A DNA stretch of 64,000 bases from Methylobacterium terricola (GCF_006151805.1 NZ_VDDA01000020.1:1-64000); one strand, 5' to 3'. Positions 40,212 through 49,158 are shown, counted from the stretch's first letter. A program made the numbers and translations. Notes: generated by a model not told the origin, from the letters alone.

Positions 40212-42242
40212 TCACGCCCCCCGCATCGCGTTCATGGTCAGCAGTTCGTAGGTCGCCGCCGTCTCCCCGGCCGCCGTCTGGATCTCCACGTCCCACCGCA
40301 CCTCGCCGTATTGCGCGTTGCGCGGCGACTTCTCCTTGGCGGTGAGGCGCACGCGGATCGCCTCGCCGGGCTGGATCGGCTTGAGGAAGCGCAAGGAGTC
40401 GAGCCCGTAATTGGCCAGCACCGGGCCCGGATCGGGATCGACGAACAGGCCGGCGGCGAAGGATAGAAGCAGGTAGCCGTGCGCCACCCGGCCGGGGAAG
40501 AACGGATGGCCCTTCGTCGCCTCCTCGCTCATATGGGCGTAGAAGGTGTCGCCGGTGAAATGCGCGAAATGCTCGATATCCGCGAGCGTGATCACCCGCT
40601 CGGCCGAGTGGAAGCTGCGGCCGATCGCCAGATCCTCGAAGTGGCAGCGGAACGGATGCTCGGGGCGGATGTCCTCCGGCGCGCCCTTGATCCAGCTCTG
40701 CGTGATCCGGCTCAGCATCGCCGGCGAGCCCTGAAGCGCCGTGCGCTGCATGTAGTGCGACAGCGCCCGCACGCCGCCGAGTTCCTCGCCGCCGCCGGCC
40801 CGGCCGGGACCGCCATGCATCATGTGCGGCATCGGCGAGCCGTGGCCTGTCTGCTCCTTGGCGCAGTCGCGGTCGATGACGACGAGGCGGCCGTGATAGG
40901 CCCCGACCCCGAAGACCAGCTCGGACGCCGCCGCCGGGTCGTGGGTGTAGAGCGAGGCGACGAGGCTGCCCTCGCCGCGATTGGCGAGCGTCGCCGCTTC
41001 CTCCAGCCCGTCATAGCCCATCACCGTGCAGACCGGGCCGAAGGCCTCCAGCGCATGCACCTGCCGGGCGCGCAGCGGATCGGCGCAGTGGAGCAGCATC
41101 GGCGGCAGGAAGGCGCCGGTCTCGGCATCCGCCCCCTCGACGGTCAGGCGCGCCGGATCGCCGAAGACCAGCTCCGCTTCCGCCTTCAGGGCCTCGACCC
41201 GGGCGAGCACGTCGCGGCGCTGCGCGAGCCCCACCACCGGCCCCATCCGCACGTCGTCGCGGGCCGGGTCGCCGATCCGCACCGAGGCCAGGCGTCGGCT
41301 CAGGGCCTCGATCACCGCCGGCACCTGGGCGCGGGGCACCAGGGCCCGGCGGATCGCCGTGCATTTCTGGCCTGCCTTGACGGTCATCTCCTTGGCGACC
41401 TCGCGGATAAAGAGGTCGAATTCCGGGCTGCCCGGCCCGGCATCGATCCCTAAGATCGCGGCGTTGAGCGAGTCGCGCTCGGCCACGAAATGCACCGCCT
41501 CGCGGGCGATCACCGGATGGCGCTGGAGCCGCTGCGCGGTCTCGGCCGAGCCGGTGAACGACACCACGTCCTGTCCGGTGAGGTGATCGAACAGGTCCCC
41601 GGTCGGTCCGACCACGCATTGCAGCGCACCAATCGGCAGGATCCCGGATTCGGCGATCAGCCGCACCAGCGCATGGGCGACGTAAGCCGTGATGGTGGCG
41701 GGCTTCGTCACCACCGGCACGCCGGCGAGGATCGCGGGCGCGAGCTTCTCGAGCAGCCCCCAGCACGGGAAGTTGAAGGCGTTGATGTGGACGGCGCAGC
41801 CGACCCGGCTGGTCAGCACGTGGCGCCCGACGAAGCTGCCCCCGCGCGACAGCGGCTCCACCGCGCCGTCGATCAGGACCGTCGCGTTCGGCAATTCGCG
41901 CCGCCCCTTCGAGGCGTAGACGAACAGCGTCCCGATGCCGCCGTCGATGTCGATCAGGTTGTCGGCCCGGGTCGCGCCGGTCCGGTGCGACAGGGCGTAG
42001 AGCCCGTCCCGGCGCTCGTTGAGATAGGCGGCGAGCCGCTTCAGCATCTCGGCGCGCTGGTGGAAGGTAAGGCGGCGCAGAGCCGGCCCGCCGACCCGGC
42101 GGGCATGGTCCAGCACCTCGCCCATGTCGAGGCCGCCGCTGCCGACCTCCGCCACCACCGCGCCGGTGACGGCGCTGCGGATGCCGGTCCAGTCTCCCCC
42201 CGGCGCGATCCAGCGTCCCTGGACGTAGCTCTCCAGCCGCAT
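40212..42242 (-). CDS. paaZ: Bifunctional oxepin-CoA hydrolase / aldehyde dehydrogenase PaaZ
   Basis: A 676-residue fusion enzyme of phenylacetate breakdown. The N-terminal aldehyde dehydrogenase domain (1-about 520) carries C294 in AGQKCTAIRR and E255 in HFVAERDSLN. The C-terminal MaoC-type hydratase (about 535-676) has HFTGDTFYAHMSEE and FFPGRVAHGYLLLSFAAGLF. It opens the oxepin ring and oxidises the resulting semialdehyde to the 3-oxo-dehydrosuberyl-CoA used by the thiolase. Length and domain order match the E. coli enzyme. It is transcribed away from paaX, with a palindromic operator 43 bases upstream of its start. Confidence 0.95.
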   Translation of the reverse strand: MRLESYVQGRWIAPGGDWTGIRSAVTGAVVAEVGSGGLDMGEVLDHARRVGGPALRRLTFHQRAEMLKRLAAYLNERRDGLYALSHRTGATRADNLIDIDGGIGTLFVYASKGRRELPNATVLIDGAVEPLSRGGSFVGRHVLTSRVGCAVHINAFNFPCWGLLEKLAPAILAGVPVVTKPATITAYVAHALVRLIAESGILPIGALQCVVGPTGDLFDHLTGQDVVSFTGSAETAQRLQRHPVIAREAVHFVAERDSLNAAILGIDAGPGSPEFDLFIREVAKEMTVKAGQKCTAIRRALVPRAQVPAVIEALSRRLASVRIGDPARDDVRMGPVVGLAQRRDVLARVEALKAEAELVFGDPARLTVEGADAETGAFLPPMLLHCADPLRARQVHALEAFGPVCTVMGYDGLEEAATLANRGEGSLVASLYTHDPAAASELVFGVGAYHGRLVVIDRDCAKEQTGHGSPMPHMMHGGPGRAGGGEELGGVRALSHYMQRTALQGSPAMLSRITQSWIKGAPEDIRPEHPFRCHFEDLAIGRSFHSAERVITLADIEHFAHFTGDTFYAHMSEEATKGHPFFPGRVAHGYLLLSFAAGLFVDPDPGPVLANYGLDSLRFLKPIQPGEAIRVRLTAKEKSPRNAQYGEVRWDVEIQTAAGETAATYELLTMNAMRGA

Positions 42243-42284
42243 GGCGTGCCTCCCGTTCGTCCTGCCGTTCTTGTGCGCCCATTA

Positions 42285-42308
42285 TTGACCGACCGGCCGG
42301 TTGGTCAA
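42285..42308. promoter_or_regulatory. TetR-type operator between paaZ and paaX
   Basis: TTGACCGACCGG is followed by CCGGTTGGTCAA; the halves are inverted repeats with one mismatch. The central ACCGACCGGCCGGTTGGT is typical of TetR-family operators of fatty-acid and phenylacetyl-CoA regulons (PaaR-like). The site is 43 bases upstream of paaZ and 63 bases before paaX. PaaX-type operators look different, so a TetR protein from outside the window is the likely ligand. Confidence 0.6.
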
Positions 42309-42370
42309 GCGCGGCTCGACAGCCCCGGGCCGGCGCCCTTATCGGGGAGCGTTGATCCCGAAGGACCGGA

Positions 42371-43222
42371 ATGGCCGACCTCCTGGCGCCACTCATCGCC
42401 CATTTCCACGCCCGCACGCCGATCCGCGCCGGCTCCCTGGTGGTCACGGTGTTCGGCGACGCGGTGGTGCCACGGGGCGGGGTGCTGTCGCTCGAATCGC
42501 TGCTCGCGATCACCCGGGCCTTCCGCATCGGGGACGGGGTGGTGCGCACGGCCCTGTCGCGGCTCGTCGCCGATGGATGGTTCGAGCGCTGGAAGCTCGG
42601 CCGCAACAGCTTCTACCGCCTGTCCGCGTCGGGCACCGCCGCCTTCGCGCAGGCGACCGCCCGGATCTACGGCCCCGCGGCGCCGGCCTGGTCGGGCGCC
42701 TTCGACCTCCTGCTTCTCGACGGTGGTGGCGACCGGCGGGCCGAGCTCGCGGCGTGCGGCTACGGCAGCCTCGGGCCCGACCTGATGATCGGGGCGAGGG
42801 AGGCGGCCGGGACGCAGGGGGTGTTGCGCCTCGCCGCCCGGCCGGAGGATCCGGGCACCGCGCGCCGCCTCGCCGCCCGGGCCTGGCCGGTGGCGGAGGT
42901 GGGCGAGCGTTACGCCCGCTTCGCCGGCACCTTCGCGGCGGCCGGCGCAGCCGTTGCCGCGCATCCTCCGTCCGGGCTCGACGCCCTGGTGCTGCGCATC
43001 CTGCTGATCCACGAGTACCGCCGCGCCGTCCTCAAGGACCCGCTGCTGCCGGCCGATCTCCTGCCGGAGGACTGGCCCGGGGCCGCGGCGCGGAGACTGT
43101 GCGCCACGATCTACCGCGCCGTCGCGCCGGCCGCGGAAGCCTGGCTCGATGCGAACGCCACGCGCGACACCGGCCCGCTGCCGTTGCCGGGAGCGGAGTT
43201 CGCGGCGCGGTTCGTCGGGTGA
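42371..43222 (+). CDS. paaX: PaaX-family transcriptional repressor of phenylacetate genes
   Basis: A 283-residue PaaX-like regulator. The N-terminal winged HTH (about 25-85) has LVVTVFGDAVVPRGGVLSLE and GVVRTALSRLVADGWFERWK. The family PaaX and C-terminal PaaX_C regions follow, with LLIHEYRRAVLKDPLLPADL near 215 and LLPEDWPGAAARRLC. In E. coli it represses the paa operon until phenylacetyl-CoA binds. It sits between paaZ (divergent) and paaA, as expected for a local repressor. Sequence identity to characterised PaaX was not measured. Confidence 0.85.
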   Translation: MADLLAPLIAHFHARTPIRAGSLVVTVFGDAVVPRGGVLSLESLLAITRAFRIGDGVVRTALSRLVADGWFERWKLGRNSFYRLSASGTAAFAQATARIYGPAAPAWSGAFDLLLLDGGGDRRAELAACGYGSLGPDLMIGAREAAGTQGVLRLAARPEDPGTARRLAARAWPVAEVGERYARFAGTFAAAGAAVAAHPPSGLDALVLRILLIHEYRRAVLKDPLLPADLLPEDWPGAAARRLCATIYRAVAPAAEAWLDANATRDTGPLPLPGAEFAARFVG

Positions 43223-43329
43223 CCAGCCGGTTCTGCTCGCTTGTCGCGTCAGGGGTGGTGCGAGAATCGGCCGCCGTCGAAGGGCCGCCGCCCCAGGCTC
43301 GACGCGGCCCGACGGCCCTCCCGCACCGC

Positions 43330-43400
43330 AACGTGTTACGGAAAATCTTGCGATAAGAAAATTTCGTGATATATCGAGGTCCAGAACTTCGAGGGAGGCG
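43330..43400 (+). promoter_or_regulatory. AT-rich promoter region of the paaABCDE operon
   Basis: The stretch from about 43330 to 43400 is the least GC-rich of the region and contains GTTACGGAAAATCTTGCG and GATAAGAAAATTTCGTGATA, followed by GAGGGAGG as the ribosome binding site of paaA. The inverted ACGGAAAA and TTTTCGT-like elements could be a regulator site. No precise -35/-10 pair can be assigned. Confidence 0.4.
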
Positions 43401-43405
43401 CGGCC

Positions 43406-44422
43406 ATGTACACGCAGGCCCTGAACGCCAGAGACACCACCGCCCCGGTCGCCGGCCCGGAGGAGGCTGCGCGGGCCGCCCGGTTCCAGGCGCGGATCGA
43501 CGCCGAGGAGCGGATCGAGCCGAACGACTGGATGCCGGAGGCCTACCGACGCACGCTGACCCGGCAGATCTCGCAGCACGCCCATTCCGAGATCGTCGGC
43601 ATGCTGCCGGAGGGCAACTGGATCACCCGGGCGCCGACGCTCAAGCGGAAGGCCGCGCTGCTGGCAAAAGTGCAGGACGAGGCCGGCCACGGGCTCTACC
43701 TCTACTCGGCGGCCGAGACCCTCGGCACCAGCCGCGAGGAGCTGTTCGACCAGCTGCTCGCCGGCCGGGCGAAATATTCCTCGATCTTCAACTACCCGAC
43801 CCTGACCTGGGCCGATATCGGCGCCATCGGCTGGCTGGTCGACGGCGCGGCGATCATGAACCAGATCCCGCTCTGCCGCTGCTCCTACGGTCCTTACGCC
43901 CGCGCGATGATCCGCGTCTGCAAGGAGGAGAGCTTCCACCAGCGCCAGGGCTACGAGATCATGCTGACCCTCTGCCGCGGCACGCCCGAGCAGAAGGCGA
44001 TGGCCCAGGACGCCCTGAACCGCTGGTGGTGGCCCTGCCTGATGATGTTCGGGCCGCCCGACGCCGAGAGCCAGCATTCCGACCAATCGGCCAAGTGGAA
44101 GATCAAGCGCTTTTCCAACGACGAGCTGCGCCAGAAATTCGTCGACGCGACGGTGCCGCAGGGCCAGTATCTCGGCCTGACCTTCCCCGACCCGGACCTC
44201 GCCTACGACGAGGCGGCAGGCCACTGGCGCTACGGCGCCATCGACTGGGAGGAGTTCAAGCAGGTGCTGGCCGGCAACGGCCCCTGCAACCGCCAGCGGA
44301 TGAAGCAGCGCCGCGACGCCCACGCCGCCGGCGCCTGGGTGCGCGAGGCGGCGATGGCGCATGCTGCGAAGCGCGCCCGTCGGGCGGCGGCGAAGGCCGA
44401 CGCCCTGCAGCAGGCGGCGTGA
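43406..44422 (+). CDS. paaA: Phenylacetyl-CoA 1,2-epoxidase, catalytic subunit PaaA
   Basis: A 338-residue di-iron subunit of the PaaABC(D)E multicomponent monooxygenase that epoxidises the ring of phenylacetyl-CoA. Diagnostic segments are WMPEAYRRTLTRQISQHAHS and EIVGMLPEGNW near residues 35-75, KVQDEAGHGLYLYSAAETLG (E and H iron ligands) near 90, and FNYPTLTWADIGAIGWLVDG near 130. Other ligands are in CKEESFHQRQG. The tail is basic. It is the first gene of the operon, after an AT-rich promoter region. GAGGGAGGCGCGGCC precedes the ATG. Confidence 0.95.
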   Translation: MYTQALNARDTTAPVAGPEEAARAARFQARIDAEERIEPNDWMPEAYRRTLTRQISQHAHSEIVGMLPEGNWITRAPTLKRKAALLAKVQDEAGHGLYLYSAAETLGTSREELFDQLLAGRAKYSSIFNYPTLTWADIGAIGWLVDGAAIMNQIPLCRCSYGPYARAMIRVCKEESFHQRQGYEIMLTLCRGTPEQKAMAQDALNRWWWPCLMMFGPPDAESQHSDQSAKWKIKRFSNDELRQKFVDATVPQGQYLGLTFPDPDLAYDEAAGHWRYGAIDWEEFKQVLAGNGPCNRQRMKQRRDAHAAGAWVREAAMAHAAKRARRAAAKADALQQAA

Positions 44423-44433
44423 GGGAGGGGACG

Positions 44434-44721
44434 ATGGCCGAGCCGAAGATCCCGCTCTGGGAGGTGTTCATCCGCTCCCGCAACGGCCTGGCGCACAAGC
44501 ATGTCGGCTCGCTCCACGCCGCCGATGCCGCCATGGCGCTCCAGGCCGCCCGCGACGTCTACACCCGCCGCGGCGAGGGGCTGTCGCTCTGGGTCGTGCC
44601 GTCCGCGGCCATCGTCGCCTCGGACCCGGCCGACAAGGAGGTGATGTTCGAGCCCACCGCCTCGAAGATCTACCGTCACCCGACCTTCTACGAGGTGCCG
44701 GACGAGGTCGGGCATATGTGA
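44434..44721 (+). CDS. paaB: Phenylacetyl-CoA epoxidase subunit PaaB
   Basis: A 95-residue subunit with IPLWEVFIRSRNGLAHKHVG near the start and DVYTRRGEGLSLWVVPSAAI in the middle, both diagnostic of PaaB. It bridges the PaaAC heterotetramers of the epoxidase. The ATG at 44434 follows GGGAGGGG. It lies 11 bases after paaA. Homologues are similarly small. Confidence 0.95.
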   Translation: MAEPKIPLWEVFIRSRNGLAHKHVGSLHAADAAMALQAARDVYTRRGEGLSLWVVPSAAIVASDPADKEVMFEPTASKIYRHPTFYEVPDEVGHM

Positions 44722-44780
44722 CGCCATATCTGCCCGCGCCTCATCCGTCGCCGGCGCGACCCGATCCTCCCGAGGCCTCC

Positions 44781-45557
44781 ATGCCCACCACCTCCCTCAG
44801 CCTCACCGAGACCCCACTGCTGGCCGGCATCCTGGCCCTGGCGGACGATGCGCTGATCCTCGGGCACCGGCTGTCCGAGTGGTGCGGCCACGCGCCGATG
44901 CTGGAGGAGGACATCGCCCTCGCCAACATCGCCCTCGATTGCGTCGGCCAGGCCCGCGCCTTCTACGCCTACGCTGCCGAGGTGGCGGGGGAGGGGCTCT
45001 CCGAGGACGATTTCGCCTATCGGCGCGAGGCCGGGCAGTACCGCAACTGCCTCTTGGTCGAGCAGCCGAACGGCGACTTCGCCGCGACCATCGTCAGGCA
45101 GGTGCTGGTCTCGGCCTTCATCGATCCGTACTACCGCGCGCTCATGGCCTCCCGCGACGCGACGCTCGCCGCCATCGCCGCGAAGGCCGAAAAGGAGACC
45201 GCCTACCACTTGCGGCATTCCGGCGAGTGGCTGATCCGGCTCGGCGACGGCACCGACGAGAGCCATGCCCGCGCCCGCGCCGCCCTCGACGAGCTGTGGC
45301 CCTATACGGGCGAATTGTTCGAGGTCGATGCCGCCGAGGCCGCGCTGATCGAGGCCGGCACGCTGCCGGATCCCCGGACCCTGCGGGCGGAGTTCGACGC
45401 CACGCTCGACCACATCCTCGGCGAGGCGACGCTCGCCCGCCCCCCCGGCACCTGGATGCAGAGCGGCGGCCGGGCCGGACGCCACAGCGAGCATCTCGGC
45501 TTCATCCTGTCCGACCTGCAATACCTGCAGCGCGCCCATCCGGGGGCGGCCTGGTGA
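44781..45557 (+). CDS. paaC: Phenylacetyl-CoA epoxidase subunit PaaC
   Basis: A 258-residue PaaC, the structural partner of PaaA. LADDALILGHRLSEWCGHAP and MLEEDIALANIALDCVGQAR near residues 20-60 and KAEKETAYHLRHSGEWLIRL near 135-155 are diagnostic. The end RHSEHLGFILSDLQYLQRAH completes the family pattern. The ATG at 44781 follows a 59-base gap, and the stop overlaps the paaD start as GTGA. Confidence 0.95.
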   Translation: MPTTSLSLTETPLLAGILALADDALILGHRLSEWCGHAPMLEEDIALANIALDCVGQARAFYAYAAEVAGEGLSEDDFAYRREAGQYRNCLLVEQPNGDFAATIVRQVLVSAFIDPYYRALMASRDATLAAIAAKAEKETAYHLRHSGEWLIRLGDGTDESHARARAALDELWPYTGELFEVDAAEAALIEAGTLPDPRTLRAEFDATLDHILGEATLARPPGTWMQSGGRAGRHSEHLGFILSDLQYLQRAHPGAAW

Positions 45558-46048
45558 CCCCCGCCGAAGCGGATCTCGCCCGCCGCGCGCACGAGGCCGC
45601 CGCGACGGTGTGCGATCCCGAGATCCCTGTCCTCACCATCGCGGATCTCGGCGTGCTGCGGGGCGTGACGGTCGCGGATGGCCGGGTCGAGGTCGCGATC
45701 ACCCCGACCTATTCCGGCTGCCCGGCGATGGACGTGATCGGCATCGAGGTGCAGACGGCCCTGGCCGAGGCCGGCATCCCGGAGGCCCGGGTGCGCCTGG
45801 TCCTGGCGCCGGCCTGGACCACCGACTGGATGAGCGAGGCCGGCAAGCGGAAGCTTGCTGCCTACGGCATCGCTCCGCCGGCGGGAAAAGCCTCGCGCCG
45901 GGCCTTGTTCGGCGAGGAGACGGTCGCCTGCCCGCATTGCGGCTCGGCCGCCACGGAAAAGGTCTCCGAGTTCGGCTCCACCGCCTGCAAGGCGTTGTGG
46001 CGCTGCCGGGCCTGCCGCGAGCCGTTCGATTCCTTCAAGTGCATCTGA
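45554..46048 (+). CDS. paaD: Phenylacetyl-CoA epoxidase assembly protein PaaD
   Basis: A 164-residue protein. The N-terminal DUF59/MIP18-like domain carries VCDPEIPVLTIADLGVLRGV near residue 20 and TYSGCPAMDVIG near 55. The C-terminus has a zinc ribbon with CPHCGS (about 125) and CRACREPFDSFKC (about 150). It probably inserts the iron or iron-sulfur cofactor into the epoxidase components. The start is GTG at 45554, overlapping the paaC stop. Confidence 0.93.
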   Translation: MTPAEADLARRAHEAAATVCDPEIPVLTIADLGVLRGVTVADGRVEVAITPTYSGCPAMDVIGIEVQTALAEAGIPEARVRLVLAPAWTTDWMSEAGKRKLAAYGIAPPAGKASRRALFGEETVACPHCGSAATEKVSEFGSTACKALWRCRACREPFDSFKCI

Positions 46049-46055
46049 GGCGCCG

Positions 46056-47129
46056 ATGACCCCCCGCTTCCATCGCCTGCGCGTCGCCGAGATCCGCCGC
46101 GAGACGCCGGACGCCGTCTCGATCGCCTTCGCGGTGCCGGAAGAGGCGCGGGAGGCCTTCGGCTTCGCCTGTGGCCAGTACCTGACCCTGAAGGCCACGG
46201 TCGACGGCGAGGAGGTGCGGCGCTCCTACTCGATCTGCTCCGGCGTCGGCGATCCCGACCTGCGCGTCGCGATCAAGCGGGTCGAGGGCGGGTTGTTCTC
46301 GGGCTTTGCCAACCAGGCGATCGCGCCGGGCGACGAGATCGAGGTGATGCCGCCGATGGGCCGCTTCGGCGTCGAGATCCAGCCCGACGCGGCCCGCACC
46401 TTCGTGGGCTTCGCGGCGGGATCGGGCATCACCCCGATCCTGTCGATCATCCGCACCGTGCTCGCCGCCGAGCCGAAGAGCCGCTTCTTCCTGTTCTACG
46501 GCAACCGCGCCACCGGCTCGATCCTGTTCCGCGAGGCGCTGGAGACCCTGAAGGACCGCTTCCTCGACCGGCTCTCGGTGTTCCACGTCCTGTCGCGCGA
46601 GACGCAGGACCTCTCGGTCCTCAACGGGCGGCTGGACGGCGGGAAGGCGGCTTTGTTCCTGCGCAGCATCGTGCCGGCGGCCATGGTCGACCACGCCTTC
46701 GTGTGCGGCCCGGGCGAGATGATCGACGCGGTGGAGGGCGCGCTCATCGGGCTCGGCCTGCCCCGCGCGCGCGTCCATGTCGAGCGCTTCACCCCGGCCG
46801 AGCCGGGCCGGACCCGCGCCGCCCGCCCGGTCTCGGCGGCGGCCGCGCCGGCCGCGCTCGCCACGGTGATCACCGACGGCATCGCCACCGAGGTGCCGGT
46901 GGCCGAGGGCGAGGCGGTCCTCGACGCCGCGATCCGTGCCGGCCTCGACCTTCCCTATTCCTGTCGCGGCGGCATGTGCTGCACCTGCCGCGCCAAGGTG
47001 GTCGACGGCCGCGTCGCCATGGCGGTGAACTATTCGCTGGAGCCCTGGGAGGTGGAGGCCGGCTTCGTCCTCACCTGCCAGGCCCGCCCGACCTCCGGGC
47101 GGGTGACGGTGGATTTCGATCAGGTGTGA
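46056..47129 (+). CDS. paaE: Phenylacetyl-CoA epoxidase reductase PaaE
   Basis: A 357-residue flavo-iron-sulfur reductase that carries electrons from NADPH to PaaA. The FAD-binding N-terminus has RRSYSICSGVGDPDLRVAIK with the RSYS flavin motif near residue 56. The NAD-binding part has GFAAGSGITPILSIIRTVLA near 115. The C-terminal plant-type [2Fe-2S] ferredoxin has the pattern SCRGGMCCTCRAKV near 310 and a fourth Cys in FVLTCQARPT near 340. It is the last of paaABCDE, seven bases after paaD. A strong hairpin follows. Confidence 0.95.
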   Translation: MTPRFHRLRVAEIRRETPDAVSIAFAVPEEAREAFGFACGQYLTLKATVDGEEVRRSYSICSGVGDPDLRVAIKRVEGGLFSGFANQAIAPGDEIEVMPPMGRFGVEIQPDAARTFVGFAAGSGITPILSIIRTVLAAEPKSRFFLFYGNRATGSILFREALETLKDRFLDRLSVFHVLSRETQDLSVLNGRLDGGKAALFLRSIVPAAMVDHAFVCGPGEMIDAVEGALIGLGLPRARVHVERFTPAEPGRTRAARPVSAAAAPAALATVITDGIATEVPVAEGEAVLDAAIRAGLDLPYSCRGGMCCTCRAKVVDGRVAMAVNYSLEPWEVEAGFVLTCQARPTSGRVTVDFDQV

Positions 47130-47130
47130 G

Positions 47131-47154
47131 CCGGGGGCGGCGGGCCGCCCCCGG
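47131..47154. terminator. Terminator-like hairpin between converging paaE and chemoreceptor genes
   Basis: CCGGGGGCGG (47131-47140) and CCGCCCCCGG (47145-47154) are exact reverse complements around CGGG. It starts two bases after the paaE stop. No T-tract is present on either strand, so it may work as a bidirectional block rather than a classical terminator. Confidence 0.6.
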
Positions 47155-47163
47155 TGACTCGGC

Positions 47164-48921
47164 TCACGCCGCCCGGATCCGGTCCAGGAACCGCGTGACC
47201 TCCATGCTCAAGTGCTCCGCCTCGTGCGAGACCGCCGAGGCGACGCTCAGCACCCGTCCGGCCGCCTGCCCGGCCTCGCCCGCCGCGTCGGCCACGCCGG
47301 TGATCGTCGCCGTCACCGCGCCGGTGCCGGCGGCGGCCTGGCTGATGGTGCGGACGATCTCCCGGGTCGCGGCGCCCTGCTCCTCGATCGAGGCGGCGAT
47401 GGCGGTCGAGATGCCGCTCAGATCCTCGATCCGCGTCGCGATCCCGCCGATGGCATCGACGGCTTGGCGCGTCGCGCCCTGGATGCCGCCGATCTGGCTC
47501 GCGATCTCCTCGGTGGCCTTGGCGGTCTGGGTGGCGAGCTCCTTCACCTCGGCGGCGACGACCGCGAAGCCCCGTCCCGCCTCGCCGGCCCGCGCCGCCT
47601 CGATGGTGGCGTTGAGCGCGAGCAGGTTGGTCTGGCCGGCGATGCCGTTGATCATCGCCACCACGTCCCCGACCCGGGTCGCCGCCTGGCTCAAGGTGCG
47701 CACCAGCTCGGCGGTCTGGGCGGCCTCCGTCACGCTGGCTTTGGCGAGGGCCGCCGAATCCGAGACCTGGCGGGCGATCTCGCCGACCGACGTGCTCAGC
47801 TCCTCGGCGGCGGCGGCCACGGTGGCGACGTTGGCCGAGGCCTCGTGCGCCGCCTGGTTCACGGTGGCGGAGCGCTCGGCCGTGCCCCCGGCGAGCTGCG
47901 ACATGCCTTGCGCGGTCGCCCGCAGCTCGGTCGCCGAGGCCGCGACGGTGCGGGCGATGCCGCCCACCGCTTCCTCGAACGCGTCGGCCAGGGCGGCCGT
48001 CTGCGTCCGCCGAAGCGTCCTGCGCTCCTCGCGTTCGCGGGCATGGCGGGCCTCCAGGTCGGCGGCGAGGTTGGCCTTGAACGCCTCCAGGCTGCGGGCC
48101 ATGTCGCCGACCTCGTCGCGCCGCCCGGTTCCCGGCACCTCGGCGGCGTAGTCGCCGGCGGCGATCCGGCCCATCGCGGTGCCGACCGAGGCGTAGCCGC
48201 GCACCAGCGCGCCACAGGCGAACCACGCCATGGCGACGACCGAGGCGATCGTGATGGCGAGCAGGCCGAGGACCAGCGCGAAGGCAAGCTGCGCGCGTCC
48301 TTCGCCGTCGGCGACCGTCTGCTTCGTGCGCGCATCCAGCATGACGTAGAAGTCGTCGATCGGCTTCATGATCCGCGCCTTGGCGGCGTGATACTCGTCG
48401 GTATGGACGAGCCGGATCGCCTCGTCCCGGGCACCCGGCTCGCCGCCCTCCGCCAGCTTCATCGCGGCATTGGCGACCTTGACGAGGTCGTTGGAGTTGC
48501 GGACCGACTCGGCCAGCTTCTGCTTCTCGGCGCCCGTGACGCCGAGGCGGTCCATCAGGGCGTCCACCGACACGGTCTCGCCGTCCGGGCGCGGCTTGGC
48601 CTCGCCGGCAGCGACGTAATCCCAATAGATGCGGTGGTAATCGACCGGCCGCGGCTTGCGTCCGGCGCGGATGTCGACAATGTCCTTGTATTGCTGCTTG
48701 TAGGTGGCCTTGCCGGTGGCGATGTAGGTTCGGCTGAGCCGCGTCAGGTCGTCGGACGTCTGCCGGAGTTCGTCGGCCAGCAGCATCGAGGCGAGGCGGT
48801 TCTCGTTGGCGGCCTTCACCTGCTCGTCCGCGTGCCGGTACAGCCCGACCGCTCCTGCCAGCAGCGCGCTCGACACCAAGCTGACGGCACACAGACCAAC
48901 GAATTTGCGGGCTAGGCTCAT
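47164..48921 (-). CDS. Methyl-accepting chemotaxis protein
   Basis: A 585-residue chemoreceptor. A first membrane segment occupies about residues 8-28, a helical periplasmic region about 30-210, a second segment about 213-237 (LAFALVLGLLAITIASVVAM), then HAMP (about 238-290) and the cytoplasmic signalling coil. The tip motif is present as AGQTNLLALNATIEAARAGE then AGRGFAVVAAEVKELA near 425-460. I chose the ATG at 48919-48921 because AAGGGGAG lies 6 bases upstream; the ATG at 48948 is an alternative. The ligand domain matches no sensor I recognise. It lies downstream of maeB, separated by a terminator hairpin. Confidence 0.87.
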   Translation of the reverse strand: MSLARKFVGLCAVSLVSSALLAGAVGLYRHADEQVKAANENRLASMLLADELRQTSDDLTRLSRTYIATGKATYKQQYKDIVDIRAGRKPRPVDYHRIYWDYVAAGEAKPRPDGETVSVDALMDRLGVTGAEKQKLAESVRNSNDLVKVANAAMKLAEGGEPGARDEAIRLVHTDEYHAAKARIMKPIDDFYVMLDARTKQTVADGEGRAQLAFALVLGLLAITIASVVAMAWFACGALVRGYASVGTAMGRIAAGDYAAEVPGTGRRDEVGDMARSLEAFKANLAADLEARHAREREERRTLRRTQTAALADAFEEAVGGIARTVAASATELRATAQGMSQLAGGTAERSATVNQAAHEASANVATVAAAAEELSTSVGEIARQVSDSAALAKASVTEAAQTAELVRTLSQAATRVGDVVAMINGIAGQTNLLALNATIEAARAGEAGRGFAVVAAEVKELATQTAKATEEIASQIGGIQGATRQAVDAIGGIATRIEDLSGISTAIAASIEEQGAATREIVRTISQAAAGTGAVTATITGVADAAGEAGQAAGRVLSVASAVSHEAEHLSMEVTRFLDRIRAA

Positions 48922-48949
48922 GACGCTCCCCTTGAGGCGGAGCGTCATG
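48919..48949. repeat. Perfect inverted repeat covering the chemoreceptor start codon
   Basis: CATGACGCTCC (48919-48929) and GGAGCGTCATG (48939-48949) are exact inverted repeats of 11 bases around a 9-base loop. The translation start ATG at 48919-48921 and part of its ribosome binding site fall within the structure, so it could mask translation initiation. The alternative ATG at 48946-48948 is in the other arm. Confidence 0.6.
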
Positions 48950-49123
48950 TTTCCCTAGCGTCCGTTAATATTCCTTGTGCGATTACCTTCGCTCGGCGCA
49001 GCGGGAGCCGCGGATACTGCGTCATGCGACGCGACAATCCAGAAACGGGCATGTGTCCAGGAACCGCCGGCCGTGCGGCGCGTTGGCGTCTCACGGTCCG
49101 GGTGGTGCGTATGCCGTCCGGGC

Positions 49124-49150
49124 CCGGCCGCCGGGTCGTCCGGCGGCCGG
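49124..49150 (-). terminator. Terminator hairpin after the malic enzyme gene
   Basis: CCGGCCGCCGG (49124-49134) and CCGGCGGCCGG (49140-49150) are exact reverse complements around GTCGT. It lies 8 bases after the maeB stop in the direction of transcription. No T-tract is visible, so termination might be Rho-aided or weak. The remaining gap (48922-49123) is the promoter region of the chemoreceptor gene. Confidence 0.55.
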
Positions 49151-49158
49151 CATTCGTG

